64,000 nt of DNA from CBDDBH01 sp965225625 (GTDB lineage Bacteria > Pseudomonadota > Gammaproteobacteria > JADZEE01). Of the stretch, positions 1 to 7,536 are shown one piece after another. The notes under the pieces are model-generated. The model had not been told where the DNA came from, did not search any database, and saw nothing but the letters and a program-made list of their open reading frames with translations. The number at the start of each line of letters is the position of its first letter. Position 1 is the first letter of the stretch. A program made the position numbers and the translations under genes. The stretch is from positions 372,001-436,000 of the forward strand of contig CBDDBH010000033.1 in the NCBI GenBank assembly GCA_965225625.1, given 5' to 3'.

Positions 1-1
1 G

Positions 2-1426
2 TTCATGGAGATTATCCGCCAACCTCGACGGCTCGGCCACGAACTGCAACGCATGCACTTATATGGAATTCTCGGCGCCTATCTACCTATATTCGGCGCG
101 GTTGAAGGACTGATGCAGTTCGATCTGTTTCACGTTTACACGGTGGACGAACACACTTTGTTTGTCGTGAGAAATATGCGCCGCTTTGCCTTTCCTGAGG
201 ACGACGCGCTGCCGCTGTGTCGCGAAATTATGTTGCAGCTGCCCAAACCGGAACTGCTTTATCTGGCGGGACTGTTTCACGATATCGCGAAAGGCGGGAA
301 AGTCGATCATTCGGAACTCGGCGAGCAGGCCGCGATCGAGTTTTGCCGCGCTCACGAGCTGAGCAATTGGGACACCAAACTGGTTGGCTGGCTCGTCCGC
401 AACCACTTGATCATGTCAACGACAGCGCAGAAGAAGGACCTGTCGGACCCGGCAGTGGTTAATACCTTTGCCGGCCTCGTCGGCGACCAAACGCACCTGA
501 ACTACCTGTATCTACTGACGGTTGCGGATATTTGCGGTACCAATCCAGCATTGTGGACGAGCTGGAAAGATGCACTGCTAAAGGAACTATATTTCGGCAC
601 CCTGCGGGCGCTGCGCCGCGGGCTGGAAAATCCGATCGAACGCGAGGAGCGAATTGCCGTAAACAAGAACGAAGCGCGCGCACTGTTTCGTGCCAACCAC
701 GCGGACGAGGCACCACTGGATGCATTGTGGGCACACCTCGATGATGAGTACTTTCTGCGCCACGCGCCGGACGAGATTGCCTGGCAGGCCGCCGGGATCG
801 TTGGCACGCTTGCCCAAGAGCTACCGTTGGTGGCGTTGCGGGAGGAAACCGGCCGCGGCGGTACCGAAATATTTGTCTACGCCCGGGATGTCGATAACTT
901 GTTTGCCGTTATGACGGCGACGCTGGAGCGACTCGGCTTGACGATACAGGATGCCCGCATAACCACCTCAAGCGACGGTTTCGCGTTGGACACCTGCATC
1001 GTGCTCGATGCCGAAAGCGGCGCCGTCGTCAAAGGCAAGCGCCGAATCAGCAAAATTACCAACACCTTGCGCAGCGACTTGCAGACGGCTGCTCAGGGCG
1101 TGGCTGCAGAAACACGTCGAGCGAACAGAAAATTCAAGCATTTTTCCATCCCGACGAAAGTCAGCTTCACCCTCGACGAAGTTAATCAGCGCAACGTCAT
1201 GGAAATAGTAACCGGTGATGGCCCGGGCGTTCTGTCGCGCATCGGCGGAGCGATGCAACGGTGCAATATCCGTCTGCACAATGCCCGCATAACCACGTTT
1301 GGCGAGCGCGTAGAGGACATCTTTTATTTGACCAATCGAGATAACACGCCTATCCAGGACGAAGCGACGTTTGCGCTATTACGTACGACCATTATCGACG
1401 CGTTGGATGTACGCAGCAGCGAGTAG
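2..1426 (+). CDS. glnD: GlnD, bifunctional uridylyltransferase/uridylyl-removing enzyme, C-terminal part
   Basis: Partial gene whose 5' end lies left of the window; about 474 codons remain of a protein usually near 880. GlnD adds and removes UMP on PII proteins in response to glutamine, controlling nitrogen metabolism in the cytoplasm. The visible part starts just before the HD phosphohydrolase (uridylyl-removing) domain, with the metal-binding LFHDIAKG stretch at about window residues 90-97. Two C-terminal ACT domains follow: TEIFVYARDVDNLF, then VMEIVTGDGPGVLSRIGGAM with its typical DGPG turn. The N-terminal nucleotidyltransferase domain is outside the window. A housekeeping gene, it marks the chromosomal edge of the catabolic region. 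Confidence 0.95.
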   Translation, partial: FMEIIRQPRRLGHELQRMHLYGILGAYLPIFGAVEGLMQFDLFHVYTVDEHTLFVVRNMRRFAFPEDDALPLCREIMLQLPKPELLYLAGLFHDIAKGGKVDHSELGEQAAIEFCRAHELSNWDTKLVGWLVRNHLIMSTTAQKKDLSDPAVVNTFAGLVGDQTHLNYLYLLTVADICGTNPALWTSWKDALLKELYFGTLRALRRGLENPIEREERIAVNKNEARALFRANHADEAPLDALWAHLDDEYFLRHAPDEIAWQAAGIVGTLAQELPLVALREETGRGGTEIFVYARDVDNLFAVMTATLERLGLTIQDARITTSSDGFALDTCIVLDAESGAVVKGKRRISKITNTLRSDLQTAAQGVAAETRRANRKFKHFSIPTKVSFTLDEVNQRNVMEIVTGDGPGVLSRIGGAMQRCNIRLHNARITTFGERVEDIFYLTNRDNTPIQDEATFALLRTTIIDALDVRSSE

Positions 1427-1479
1427 TCCAGCGATGGATCGGTACGCTTACGCACCCTGACGAGGCATTGCACACGGCG

Positions 1480-2160
1480 ATGCGGACACCGGCACCCACC
1501 AGCGAGCGCGAACTGATGGCGCGGGCAAATAGCATCGCCGGTCTGAGTCTGGCCGAACTAGCGCTTCAAAACGACTGGCAAATTCCAACAAGTCTGCGCC
1601 GTGCAAAGGGTTGGGTCGGTGCCTTGCTGGAAGCCGAGCTAGGTGCGAGCGCCGGTTCCGCGCCCGAGCCTGATTTTCAAGCTATCGGTATCGAACTCAA
1701 AACCATCCCGGTAAGGCGGGACGGCCGCCCGACGGAATCAACCCATGTGTGCACCGTACCGATGCACGACCACATAGGCTTGAAATGGGCCGATTCACTG
1801 GTGCGTCGCAAGCTCGCCCAAGTGCTATGGATACCGGTGGAAAACGAACGCGGCACACCGTTAGCGCAGCGGCGCATCGGAGCACCCCTGCTGTGGCGCC
1901 CCACGCCTATCCAGGAATCGGAACTGCAGGCCGATTGGGAAGAGTTAATGGAACTGGTCGTACTCGGCGACGGTCATCAAATCTCCGCACACCACGGCTC
2001 GCATCTGCAAATTCGACCGAAGGCCGCAAATGCCCGCGAGCGTATCGCCGGTATCGGCGCGGACGGCCGCAGCGCCATGACATTGCCAATGGGTTTTTAC
2101 CTACGCCCGTCGTTCACCCGCGCGTTGCTGGCCGAACATTTCGTGCGTTCGCGGGTATAG
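1480..2160 (+). CDS. mutH: MutH, methyl-directed mismatch repair endonuclease
   Basis: MutH nicks the unmethylated strand at hemimethylated GATC sites after activation by MutS and MutL. The 226-residue product has the family's usual length. It shows KGWVGALLEAELG followed by PEPDFQAIGIELKTIPV, which supplies the catalytic Asp, Glu and Lys at residues 65, 72 and 74 with the same spacing as Asp70/Glu77/Lys79 of the E. coli enzyme. I chose the ATG at 1480; a TTG at 1468 is in frame, but its GAGG is only two bases upstream. MutH is limited to some Gammaproteobacteria and is the best taxonomic marker here. It lies just downstream of glnD and converges with the next operon, 10 bases apart. Confidence 0.95.
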   Translation: MRTPAPTSERELMARANSIAGLSLAELALQNDWQIPTSLRRAKGWVGALLEAELGASAGSAPEPDFQAIGIELKTIPVRRDGRPTESTHVCTVPMHDHIGLKWADSLVRRKLAQVLWIPVENERGTPLAQRRIGAPLLWRPTPIQESELQADWEELMELVVLGDGHQISAHHGSHLQIRPKAANARERIAGIGADGRSAMTLPMGFYLRPSFTRALLAEHFVRSRV

Positions 2161-2170
2161 CTAGGAGCGT

Positions 2171-3016
2171 TCAGTCAGCCAGTTGCGGCCACAGCAACAT
2201 ACCAGTGCCAGAGCGCCACGCGTGCGCGGCCATGTAGTCCAACACTTGCGCCGGGCCACGGGTGAAAGCCAAGGCAACAAACCAGGCGATCAATTCCGCC
2301 GTGCCACCCGATCCAGCCTGTTCCATGCGCTCAAGAGTACATTCGCGTAACAGCTTCGCATGATCTCCGGCAGCCAGCATGTTCATAAACCAGTTGTCGA
2401 ATTCTTCGTCGATGAAAAAATAGCGTGGGCCACCCGGTTCGTGCGACAGACCTCCGCTACCCAGCACCGCAACACGTTCCTCGCCGGGGTACTCCGCGAT
2501 GACCTCGCGAAGCAGCATACCAATCTGGTACGCGCGCTCGGGGGTTGGGATTGGGGGTACCGTGCAATTCATAGAAATTGGCAGCATGGGTATGCGCATG
2601 TCTGGATTCAGATGAGTCAGCGGCACGGAAAATGCGTCATCGAACTGCATGTCCTCGCGCAGATAGGCCATGCTCACGCCACGGCGGCCAGTGGCGTTAA
2701 CGATGTGGCGGGCGAGCCCGGGAACACCGGGCACGGTGTAGGTATCCAGTTGCAGCCACGGCGCATACCACTCGTGCGGACCGGTAAATTGCTGAGCAAT
2801 ACCGACGGTATATTCAGGCGTATTATTAATCGGCCAGTTAATCAAATGATCGTTGGCGAAGATCAGTAGTACATCCGCGCGCGCCTCTGTCAGATGCGCC
2901 CGCATCCGGGTAAACGCCTGCAACGCCCGCTGTTGATAATCTTCGGATGCGCTGTCGAACCAGCCGGTTAGACCCGGTGTGTGGGACATCGCCAGCGCCG
3001 CAACGACTTCAGCCAT
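2171..3016 (-). CDS. Class III extradiol ring-cleavage dioxygenase, LigB-type catalytic subunit
   Basis: A 281-residue member of the LigB superfamily, the catalytic beta subunit of protocatechuate 4,5-dioxygenase-type enzymes, which open catechol rings next to the diol using Fe(II) and O2. The N-terminal ALAMSHTPGL holds the first conserved His; IFANDHLINW, VLGSGGLSHEPGG and PLTHLNP carry other conserved active-site segments. The start overlaps the end of the LigA-like gene by eight bases, as expected for translationally coupled alpha and beta subunits. It is last in the minus-strand meta-cleavage operon and converges on mutH. The ring substrate cannot be read from the sequence; related enzymes act on protocatechuate, gallate or their derivatives. 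Confidence 0.88.
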   Translation of the reverse strand: MAEVVAALAMSHTPGLTGWFDSASEDYQQRALQAFTRMRAHLTEARADVLLIFANDHLINWPINNTPEYTVGIAQQFTGPHEWYAPWLQLDTYTVPGVPGLARHIVNATGRRGVSMAYLREDMQFDDAFSVPLTHLNPDMRIPMLPISMNCTVPPIPTPERAYQIGMLLREVIAEYPGEERVAVLGSGGLSHEPGGPRYFFIDEEFDNWFMNMLAAGDHAKLLRECTLERMEQAGSGGTAELIAWFVALAFTRGPAQVLDYMAAHAWRSGTGMLLWPQLAD

Positions 3017-3359
3017 CCGGCGTCTCCAGGTCCCAGGTCGTGCCCTTTAGCGCGACCGTAGACTCTCGCGGGAAGGCGTTCTGATAGGCGGTCAGTGCGG
3101 GGTGATTATTCGTCATTTGCGTCACCCCATAGAACAAGCGAAGTATGTGCGGGATTAAGTATTGGTGAACGCCTATGTCCATCAGTCCTTTCACGTCTTT
3201 CGCCTGCAGCGCCTCAAGCTCCGCTGCGCTAAGACCGTATTCGCCTGCCAAGCCAACCAGATCTGAGTTCCAGCGTTCGCGTAGCGCGGCGTCTTTACGC
3301 ACGTAAAATACCAATTCGTTCAACGGCAAAGTCTTGTCGACGCGTTCTACATTGCCCAT
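3009..3359 (-). CDS. LigA-type small (alpha) subunit of an extradiol dioxygenase
   Basis: A 116-residue helical protein matching the LigA family, the small subunit that caps the active site of LigB-type dioxygenases. Conserved stretches include LNELVFYVRKD, LAGEYGLSAAELEALQAKDVKGLMDIGVHQYL and YGVTQ near the C-terminus. The ATG at 3359 gives the normal family length; reading further upstream would run into the symporter gene and add unrelated residues. GAGG lies eleven bases before this ATG. It overlaps the LigB-like gene by eight bases and the products surely form one enzyme. Confidence 0.85.
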   Translation of the reverse strand: MGNVERVDKTLPLNELVFYVRKDAALRERWNSDLVGLAGEYGLSAAELEALQAKDVKGLMDIGVHQYLIPHILRLFYGVTQMTNNHPALTAYQNAFPRESTVALKGTTWDLETPDG

Positions 3360-3387
3360 AACGAAACCTCGATTTGCTGTGTTTAGT

Positions 3388-5058
3388 CTAATCAGGCCTG
3401 TGCGCTGTTGCCAGAGCGTCACCCCCGTCTTCACGCCCGAGCATCGAACGCCGAAACTGACTTGCGAACGCGGCACGTTCCCGGCCGGCTCGCGCGGAGC
3501 GATCGCTTACCGAACCCAACCAGGAAAACAGCAGCGTCGCCGTCAGCGAGAACAACGTCGCATACCGGTACGGGTGCAACGGCTCGGGATTCCCCAACAC
3601 ATCGACCCATACCATGGGGCTGGTCACGACCATAGCTACTGAGGTGAGTAAACCGATTACCCCGCCCGTCAGCGCGCCACGGGTCGTCAAACCACGCCAA
3701 TAAATGGCCAGCAGCAACAACGGAAAATTTACCCCCGCTGCAACCGAGATCGCGACGGTCGCCATGACTACGACATTCTGGTGTTGAAACGCAAACCCGA
3801 ACAACACGGCGACGATACCGATGAAAAACGGGGAAATCTTGGAGACACGTAAGGCGTCCGCATCGCTGGCGCGCCCTGACTTGATAACGCTGATATAGAT
3901 ATCGTTGACGATCGCCGATGCCGCGGCGATGGTTAGTCCGGCCACAACAGCGAGGATGGTGGCAAAGGCCACAGCCGAGATAAAGCCTAGAAATATGTCG
4001 CCACCGAGCGCTTTTGCCAGGTGGATAACGGCCATATTTTGCCCGCCGAGCAGATGGCCATCGTCGGCGTAGAATTCAGGTTGACCAGCAACGAAGACAA
4101 TGGCCGCAAATCCAAGCACCAGCATGATTACCTGAAACACGCCGATAATTACCGCCGCAACAAAAATGGATTTGCGGGCTTCGCGCGCATTGGGGACGGT
4201 GAAGAAACGCATCAAAATGTGCGGTAAGCCGCACACCCCGAAAACAATCGTCAGTCCGAATGAAATTGTGGTTATCGGATCGGACAACAATGCCGACGGA
4301 CTCATCAGGGACTCACCAAGTTCGTGCATGGCGACCGCCTGGCGAAACAAGCCCTCAACGTCGAAATTGATCTCAAACAGAACCGCAAACAACAGATAAA
4401 ACCCGCCGACCAGTAGCAACACGGTTTTGGTGATCTGCACCCAGGTTGTTCCGAGCATACCGCCGAAACTCACATACAGGCACAACAGCACGCCGACCAG
4501 CACGATCGCCACACCGTATGGCAGACCGAACAAGACCTGGATCAAAGCGCCGGCGCCCACCATCTGCGGGATCAGGTACAGCAGTATGACTACCAGACCT
4601 ACGCACGCAGCAAGCAGCCGGGTGGGTTTGTCTTCCAGCCTATAAGCAATGATGTCGGAAAAATTGTATTTCCCCAGATTTCGTAGCGGCTCTGCTATCA
4701 AAAACATCAGCGCGGGCCAACCGACCACCGCTCCAAGTGCGAATACGTAGCCATCAAATCCCGACACAAAAATGAGTCCGGAAGTCCCAAGCAAGGTCGC
4801 CGCCGACAGGAAGTCACCCGAAATAGCGACGCCGTTCTGGACACCGCTAATACGGCTGTCAGCGGTGTAAAACGCGTTCGCGGATTGGGTTCTGCGCGCC
4901 GCAAAATAGGTGATGGCCAACGTGATCGCGATGAACAGAAGAAAGAAGCCGATCGCGATCCAATTAGTGGATTGCTCGCCAGCCTGGGACGCCAGTGCCC
5001 CTGCCGCGAACACCCAGCGGCCGTGCAACAACAGCAGGAAAATTATGCTAATGCGCAC
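3388..5058 (-). CDS. Sodium:solute symporter, ActP-like
   Basis: A 556-residue inner-membrane transporter of the SSS family, closest in pattern to the acetate permease ActP (about 550 residues). It has an N-terminal signal-like helix, then many hydrophobic spans, with AISGDFLSAATLLGTSGL and YNFSDIIAYRLEDKPTR typical of ActP. It starts at a GTG (5058) inside the end of the DUF485 gene, with AAGG at suitable spacing, so the two are translationally coupled as yjcH-actP are in E. coli. Its place between two extradiol dioxygenase genes suggests it imports an aromatic or short carboxylic acid for this pathway rather than serving general acetate uptake. That substrate is inference. Confidence 0.88.
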   Translation of the reverse strand: MRISIIFLLLLHGRWVFAAGALASQAGEQSTNWIAIGFFLLFIAITLAITYFAARRTQSANAFYTADSRISGVQNGVAISGDFLSAATLLGTSGLIFVSGFDGYVFALGAVVGWPALMFLIAEPLRNLGKYNFSDIIAYRLEDKPTRLLAACVGLVVILLYLIPQMVGAGALIQVLFGLPYGVAIVLVGVLLCLYVSFGGMLGTTWVQITKTVLLLVGGFYLLFAVLFEINFDVEGLFRQAVAMHELGESLMSPSALLSDPITTISFGLTIVFGVCGLPHILMRFFTVPNAREARKSIFVAAVIIGVFQVIMLVLGFAAIVFVAGQPEFYADDGHLLGGQNMAVIHLAKALGGDIFLGFISAVAFATILAVVAGLTIAAASAIVNDIYISVIKSGRASDADALRVSKISPFFIGIVAVLFGFAFQHQNVVVMATVAISVAAGVNFPLLLLAIYWRGLTTRGALTGGVIGLLTSVAMVVTSPMVWVDVLGNPEPLHPYRYATLFSLTATLLFSWLGSVSDRSARAGRERAAFASQFRRSMLGREDGGDALATAHRPD

Positions 5059-5383
5059 GTTCGGTAACCTTACGCGCAGCTCGTTCGAGTCTATCGATGT
5101 GGGTATTTGTAATCAGGAGATAAACCCCGATTAGGACGACGGCAAGCACAATCTGGCCCGTGCCCCAGAGGATCCCTACTGAAGTGGAGAGCAGGCCAAA
5201 AACCGGCCGGGCAAGAAATTCCGGCGCAACGCTGATACACAGCTGAAACGCCATGTAAGAACCCAGATTAAGCAGTGTAAACCACACGCCGAGCAGCACA
5301 CGTGCGCGAACAAGGCGGCGAAAACTTTGCTCGGGAGTTGCCTGCGTAGCCGGTTCCACCGCGTCAGTTTCCGTGTACCACAC
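5048..5383 (-). CDS. DUF485 small inner-membrane protein (YjcH-like)
   Basis: About 111 residues with two hydrophobic segments (VLLGVWFTLLNLGSYMAF and IVLAVVLIGVYLLI) and the C-terminal NTHIDRLE, the pattern of DUF485 proteins that accompany ActP-type symporters. It probably assists or stabilises the transporter; the biochemical role is not established. I favour the GTG at 5383, which overlaps the end of the upstream dioxygenase gene by 20 bases. An in-frame ATG at 5416 and a further start at 5464 would add poorly conserved residues inside that gene. The stop lies within the symporter start region. Confidence 0.8.
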   Translation of the reverse strand: MWYTETDAVEPATQATPEQSFRRLVRARVLLGVWFTLLNLGSYMAFQLCISVAPEFLARPVFGLLSTSVGILWGTGQIVLAVVLIGVYLLITNTHIDRLERAARKVTERAH

Positions 5384-6320
5384 CCGTGGCAATTCCGTAT
5401 TCCAACGTCTCCGCATACAGGTCGAGTTGCGGCGCGTCGCCGCCGGCGGCCTGGTGTGCGGCACACGCGGCGATCCAGGTATGCAGTTCCAACCAGCCGA
5501 TGCCGGCGCGCTCGACCATGGAAGCCGGATCCCAGCCGTCGACCTCGGCCAGCCGGCCTTGCGTCAGACAATCCAAAAACACACGGTCCACCTCCGGATT
5601 CATCTTGATATCGGCGCGGCTGCGAGTTCCGTCTGCCAGCATCTCAGCCCCCTCCAGGTGCATGCTCTCAAGACGTTGTAACCACTGAGCCTGCGTGAAA
5701 CTGCCGCCACTCTCGCCACCGAGTTGCCAATCGCTTACCGAGGGCTCCCCGGTCCCGTAAGCGGGGTAGTAGCGCGTTGGATTGTGCGACATGCCACCGG
5801 AGCCCAGCAGCAAAACGCGCTGCCCTAAACCGGCCGCGAACTTGCCCAACGCGGTTCCGAGCGCTCGTGATCGCTTAAACGGGATATAGGGCGGGATCAT
5901 GCAATTGACAAATATCGGCACGACCCGATAGGCCTTGAGTCCGCCCAGAAGCCGATCTATCGTCTGCGAAAAACCGTGGTCGACGCTCATCGCGTACGAC
6001 ACGGCAACGTCCACGCCACCATCGCGTAACGCCTCAACGCAGTCGGTCGCCAGCGCGGCTGGCACATCCAGTGAGCCGGCGGTGCCACCGATATCCGCGC
6101 TTGCTTCGGCTGCCAGACCGACACAATAAGGCGGCGCCAATTTCAAAAAAAATCCGTTGTAATGGTCGGGCCCGAAGACAAAAACCACCTCGGGGTCGAA
6201 CGCTTCGATGGCTGCGGCCCGGCGCGCGAAAACCTCGACAACTTCGGCGTGGTCTTGCGGTTCGCGTGCGTAGCAACGCATCAAAGGGGAATGCGATGCA
6301 CAGACCATCTGCACGCTCAT
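5364..6320 (-). CDS. mhpB: MhpB-like 2,3-dihydroxyphenylpropionate 1,2-dioxygenase
   Basis: A 318-residue class III extradiol dioxygenase. It aligns by eye with E. coli MhpB along most of its length: CASHSPLM near the N-terminus (CLSHSPLV in MhpB), VFVFGPDHYNGFF, VSYAMSVDHGFSQ and VLLLGSGGMSHNP. MhpB cleaves 2,3-dihydroxyphenylpropionate (or the cinnamate analogue) using Fe(II). The His residues in SHSP, PDHYNG and VDHGF are the expected metal and catalytic sites. GGAG precedes the ATG. It follows the FAH-family gene, whose product could act on the ring-fission product. Substrate identity is likely but unproven. Confidence 0.87.
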   Translation of the reverse strand: MSVQMVCASHSPLMRCYAREPQDHAEVVEVFARRAAAIEAFDPEVVFVFGPDHYNGFFLKLAPPYCVGLAAEASADIGGTAGSLDVPAALATDCVEALRDGGVDVAVSYAMSVDHGFSQTIDRLLGGLKAYRVVPIFVNCMIPPYIPFKRSRALGTALGKFAAGLGQRVLLLGSGGMSHNPTRYYPAYGTGEPSVSDWQLGGESGGSFTQAQWLQRLESMHLEGAEMLADGTRSRADIKMNPEVDRVFLDCLTQGRLAEVDGWDPASMVERAGIGWLELHTWIAACAAHQAAGGDAPQLDLYAETLEYGIATGVVHGN

Positions 6321-6335
6321 CTCCAGCTCCGGGTA

Positions 6336-7319
6336 TCAGACAACTTCAATTTTGCGCACCGGATTGCTAAGCGTACCCAGGCCGCTAATACTGATCCTGA
6401 CAGGACCGCCCAGTTCGGTAATATTTGCCTGGTGTAGGCTGCGCCCCTTCTCCGCAGGTCGAAATGCCGTGCCCATGGCAATGACATCACCGGGCCAGAG
6501 ACTGTGAAAACGCGTGATGAACGCAATGACCTCGGGCACACCGTAACTGTAGTAACGGGTACTGTCCTCAGCGATGAGTTCATCTTTCAGCCAACAGCGA
6601 ACCTCGAGTGCATGGGGATCGGGTATTTCATCTTTTGTCACCAACCATGGGCCCAGCGGACCAAAAGTATCGCTGCCTTTATAGCGACCCGCATATGACA
6701 AATGCTGCTCAACGCGCTGGATCTGCCCGGGCTGCGTTGTTGATGCATACAAGGCATGATAATGAAACAAATCCTCGGCACGCATGCCGTTGCCGGTTAC
6801 GTCATTAATAATGGTGTAGCCGAAAACGACATCGTAGGCTTGCGCGACGCTGACATCCCGGCACTGCCGACCTATCACTACCGCCAGCTCGGGCTCTGGA
6901 TGTACGCTACCGTAATAATCCCGCACTTCAATATTTTCGTTATGGCCGATCAAACAAGAGGCCGGCTTGAGAAAGAATGCCGGATGCGACGGTGCACTGA
7001 TCTTGCGGGAATTGCTGGCCGAATTATTCATGGCAATACCGCAGATCTTCCCGGGTCGGCGGACCGGCGGGCGCCAGACCACGTCCGCAGTGGGGATTAG
7101 TGTAACGGCGTCCGCGTGCGATGCGGCGAAATCGATCGCCGGGTCGAGTGTTCCGGCAAGGTCTGCCTGTGCTTGGATCAAGCCAATCATGTCGCGCGGC
7201 AACGCCGTCGGATCCTCACCCATCGCCGCGGTCACATCGTGCAGATCAATAAGGTTTTGTTCGTCCAGGGTAAAACCGATTCGATCCCGCTGCGCGTGAC
7301 GAAAACTCGCAAGTTTCAT
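6336..7319 (-). CDS. Fumarylacetoacetate hydrolase family protein
   Basis: A 327-residue FAH-superfamily enzyme. Members hydrolyse or hydrate ring-cleavage products using a divalent metal. The conserved core is present: HPAFFLKPASCLIG, then VHPEPELAVVIGRQCRDV with the metal-binding Glu pair, then FGYTIINDVTGN. The middle (LFHYHALYASTTQPGQIQ) differs from the simplest hydratases. GAGG lies upstream of the ATG. Sitting directly before the MhpB-like gene, it is the natural candidate for the next step after ring opening, as a hydratase, decarboxylase or C-C hydrolase; the sequence does not decide which. Confidence 0.85.
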   Translation of the reverse strand: MKLASFRHAQRDRIGFTLDEQNLIDLHDVTAAMGEDPTALPRDMIGLIQAQADLAGTLDPAIDFAASHADAVTLIPTADVVWRPPVRRPGKICGIAMNNSASNSRKISAPSHPAFFLKPASCLIGHNENIEVRDYYGSVHPEPELAVVIGRQCRDVSVAQAYDVVFGYTIINDVTGNGMRAEDLFHYHALYASTTQPGQIQRVEQHLSYAGRYKGSDTFGPLGPWLVTKDEIPDPHALEVRCWLKDELIAEDSTRYYSYGVPEVIAFITRFHSLWPGDVIAMGTAFRPAEKGRSLHQANITELGGPVRISISGLGTLSNPVRKIEVV

Positions 7320-7334
7320 TACCGAGAACGCCTC

Positions 7335-7536
7335 TCAAAAATCATAAATGACGAGTCGTTCGACCTTTTCCCCGATACCGCGCAGATAATCGACCTGCAA
7401 CGGGTGACTGACGTAAGTATCCCGATCCTCAGTGGTGTCGAACAAAGTCCAGATCTCCACAGCTATCATCAACGACCACACGTTCGCTGGCAATAGGTCT
7501 GCCGACCCGCAGATCTTGCAATTCCGCCGCGGTAAA
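7335..7536 (-). pseudogene. Relic of a Dabb-type (stress-responsive A/B barrel) gene, 5'-truncated and frameshifted
   Basis: Two reading frames together spell the second half of a small Dabb ferredoxin-like protein. One frame gives LQDLRVGRPIASERVVVDDS just after the repeat element at 7534-7557. The other gives AVEIWTLFDTTEDRDTY, then a segment with SHPLQVDY, and ends VERLVIYDF. The change of frame falls near 7455-7465. The expected N-terminal 30 or so residues, beginning with the first strand and its His, are absent; the repeat element sits where they should be. Dabb proteins in catabolic operons can act as cyclases or binding proteins. No functional product is expected. Confidence 0.65.
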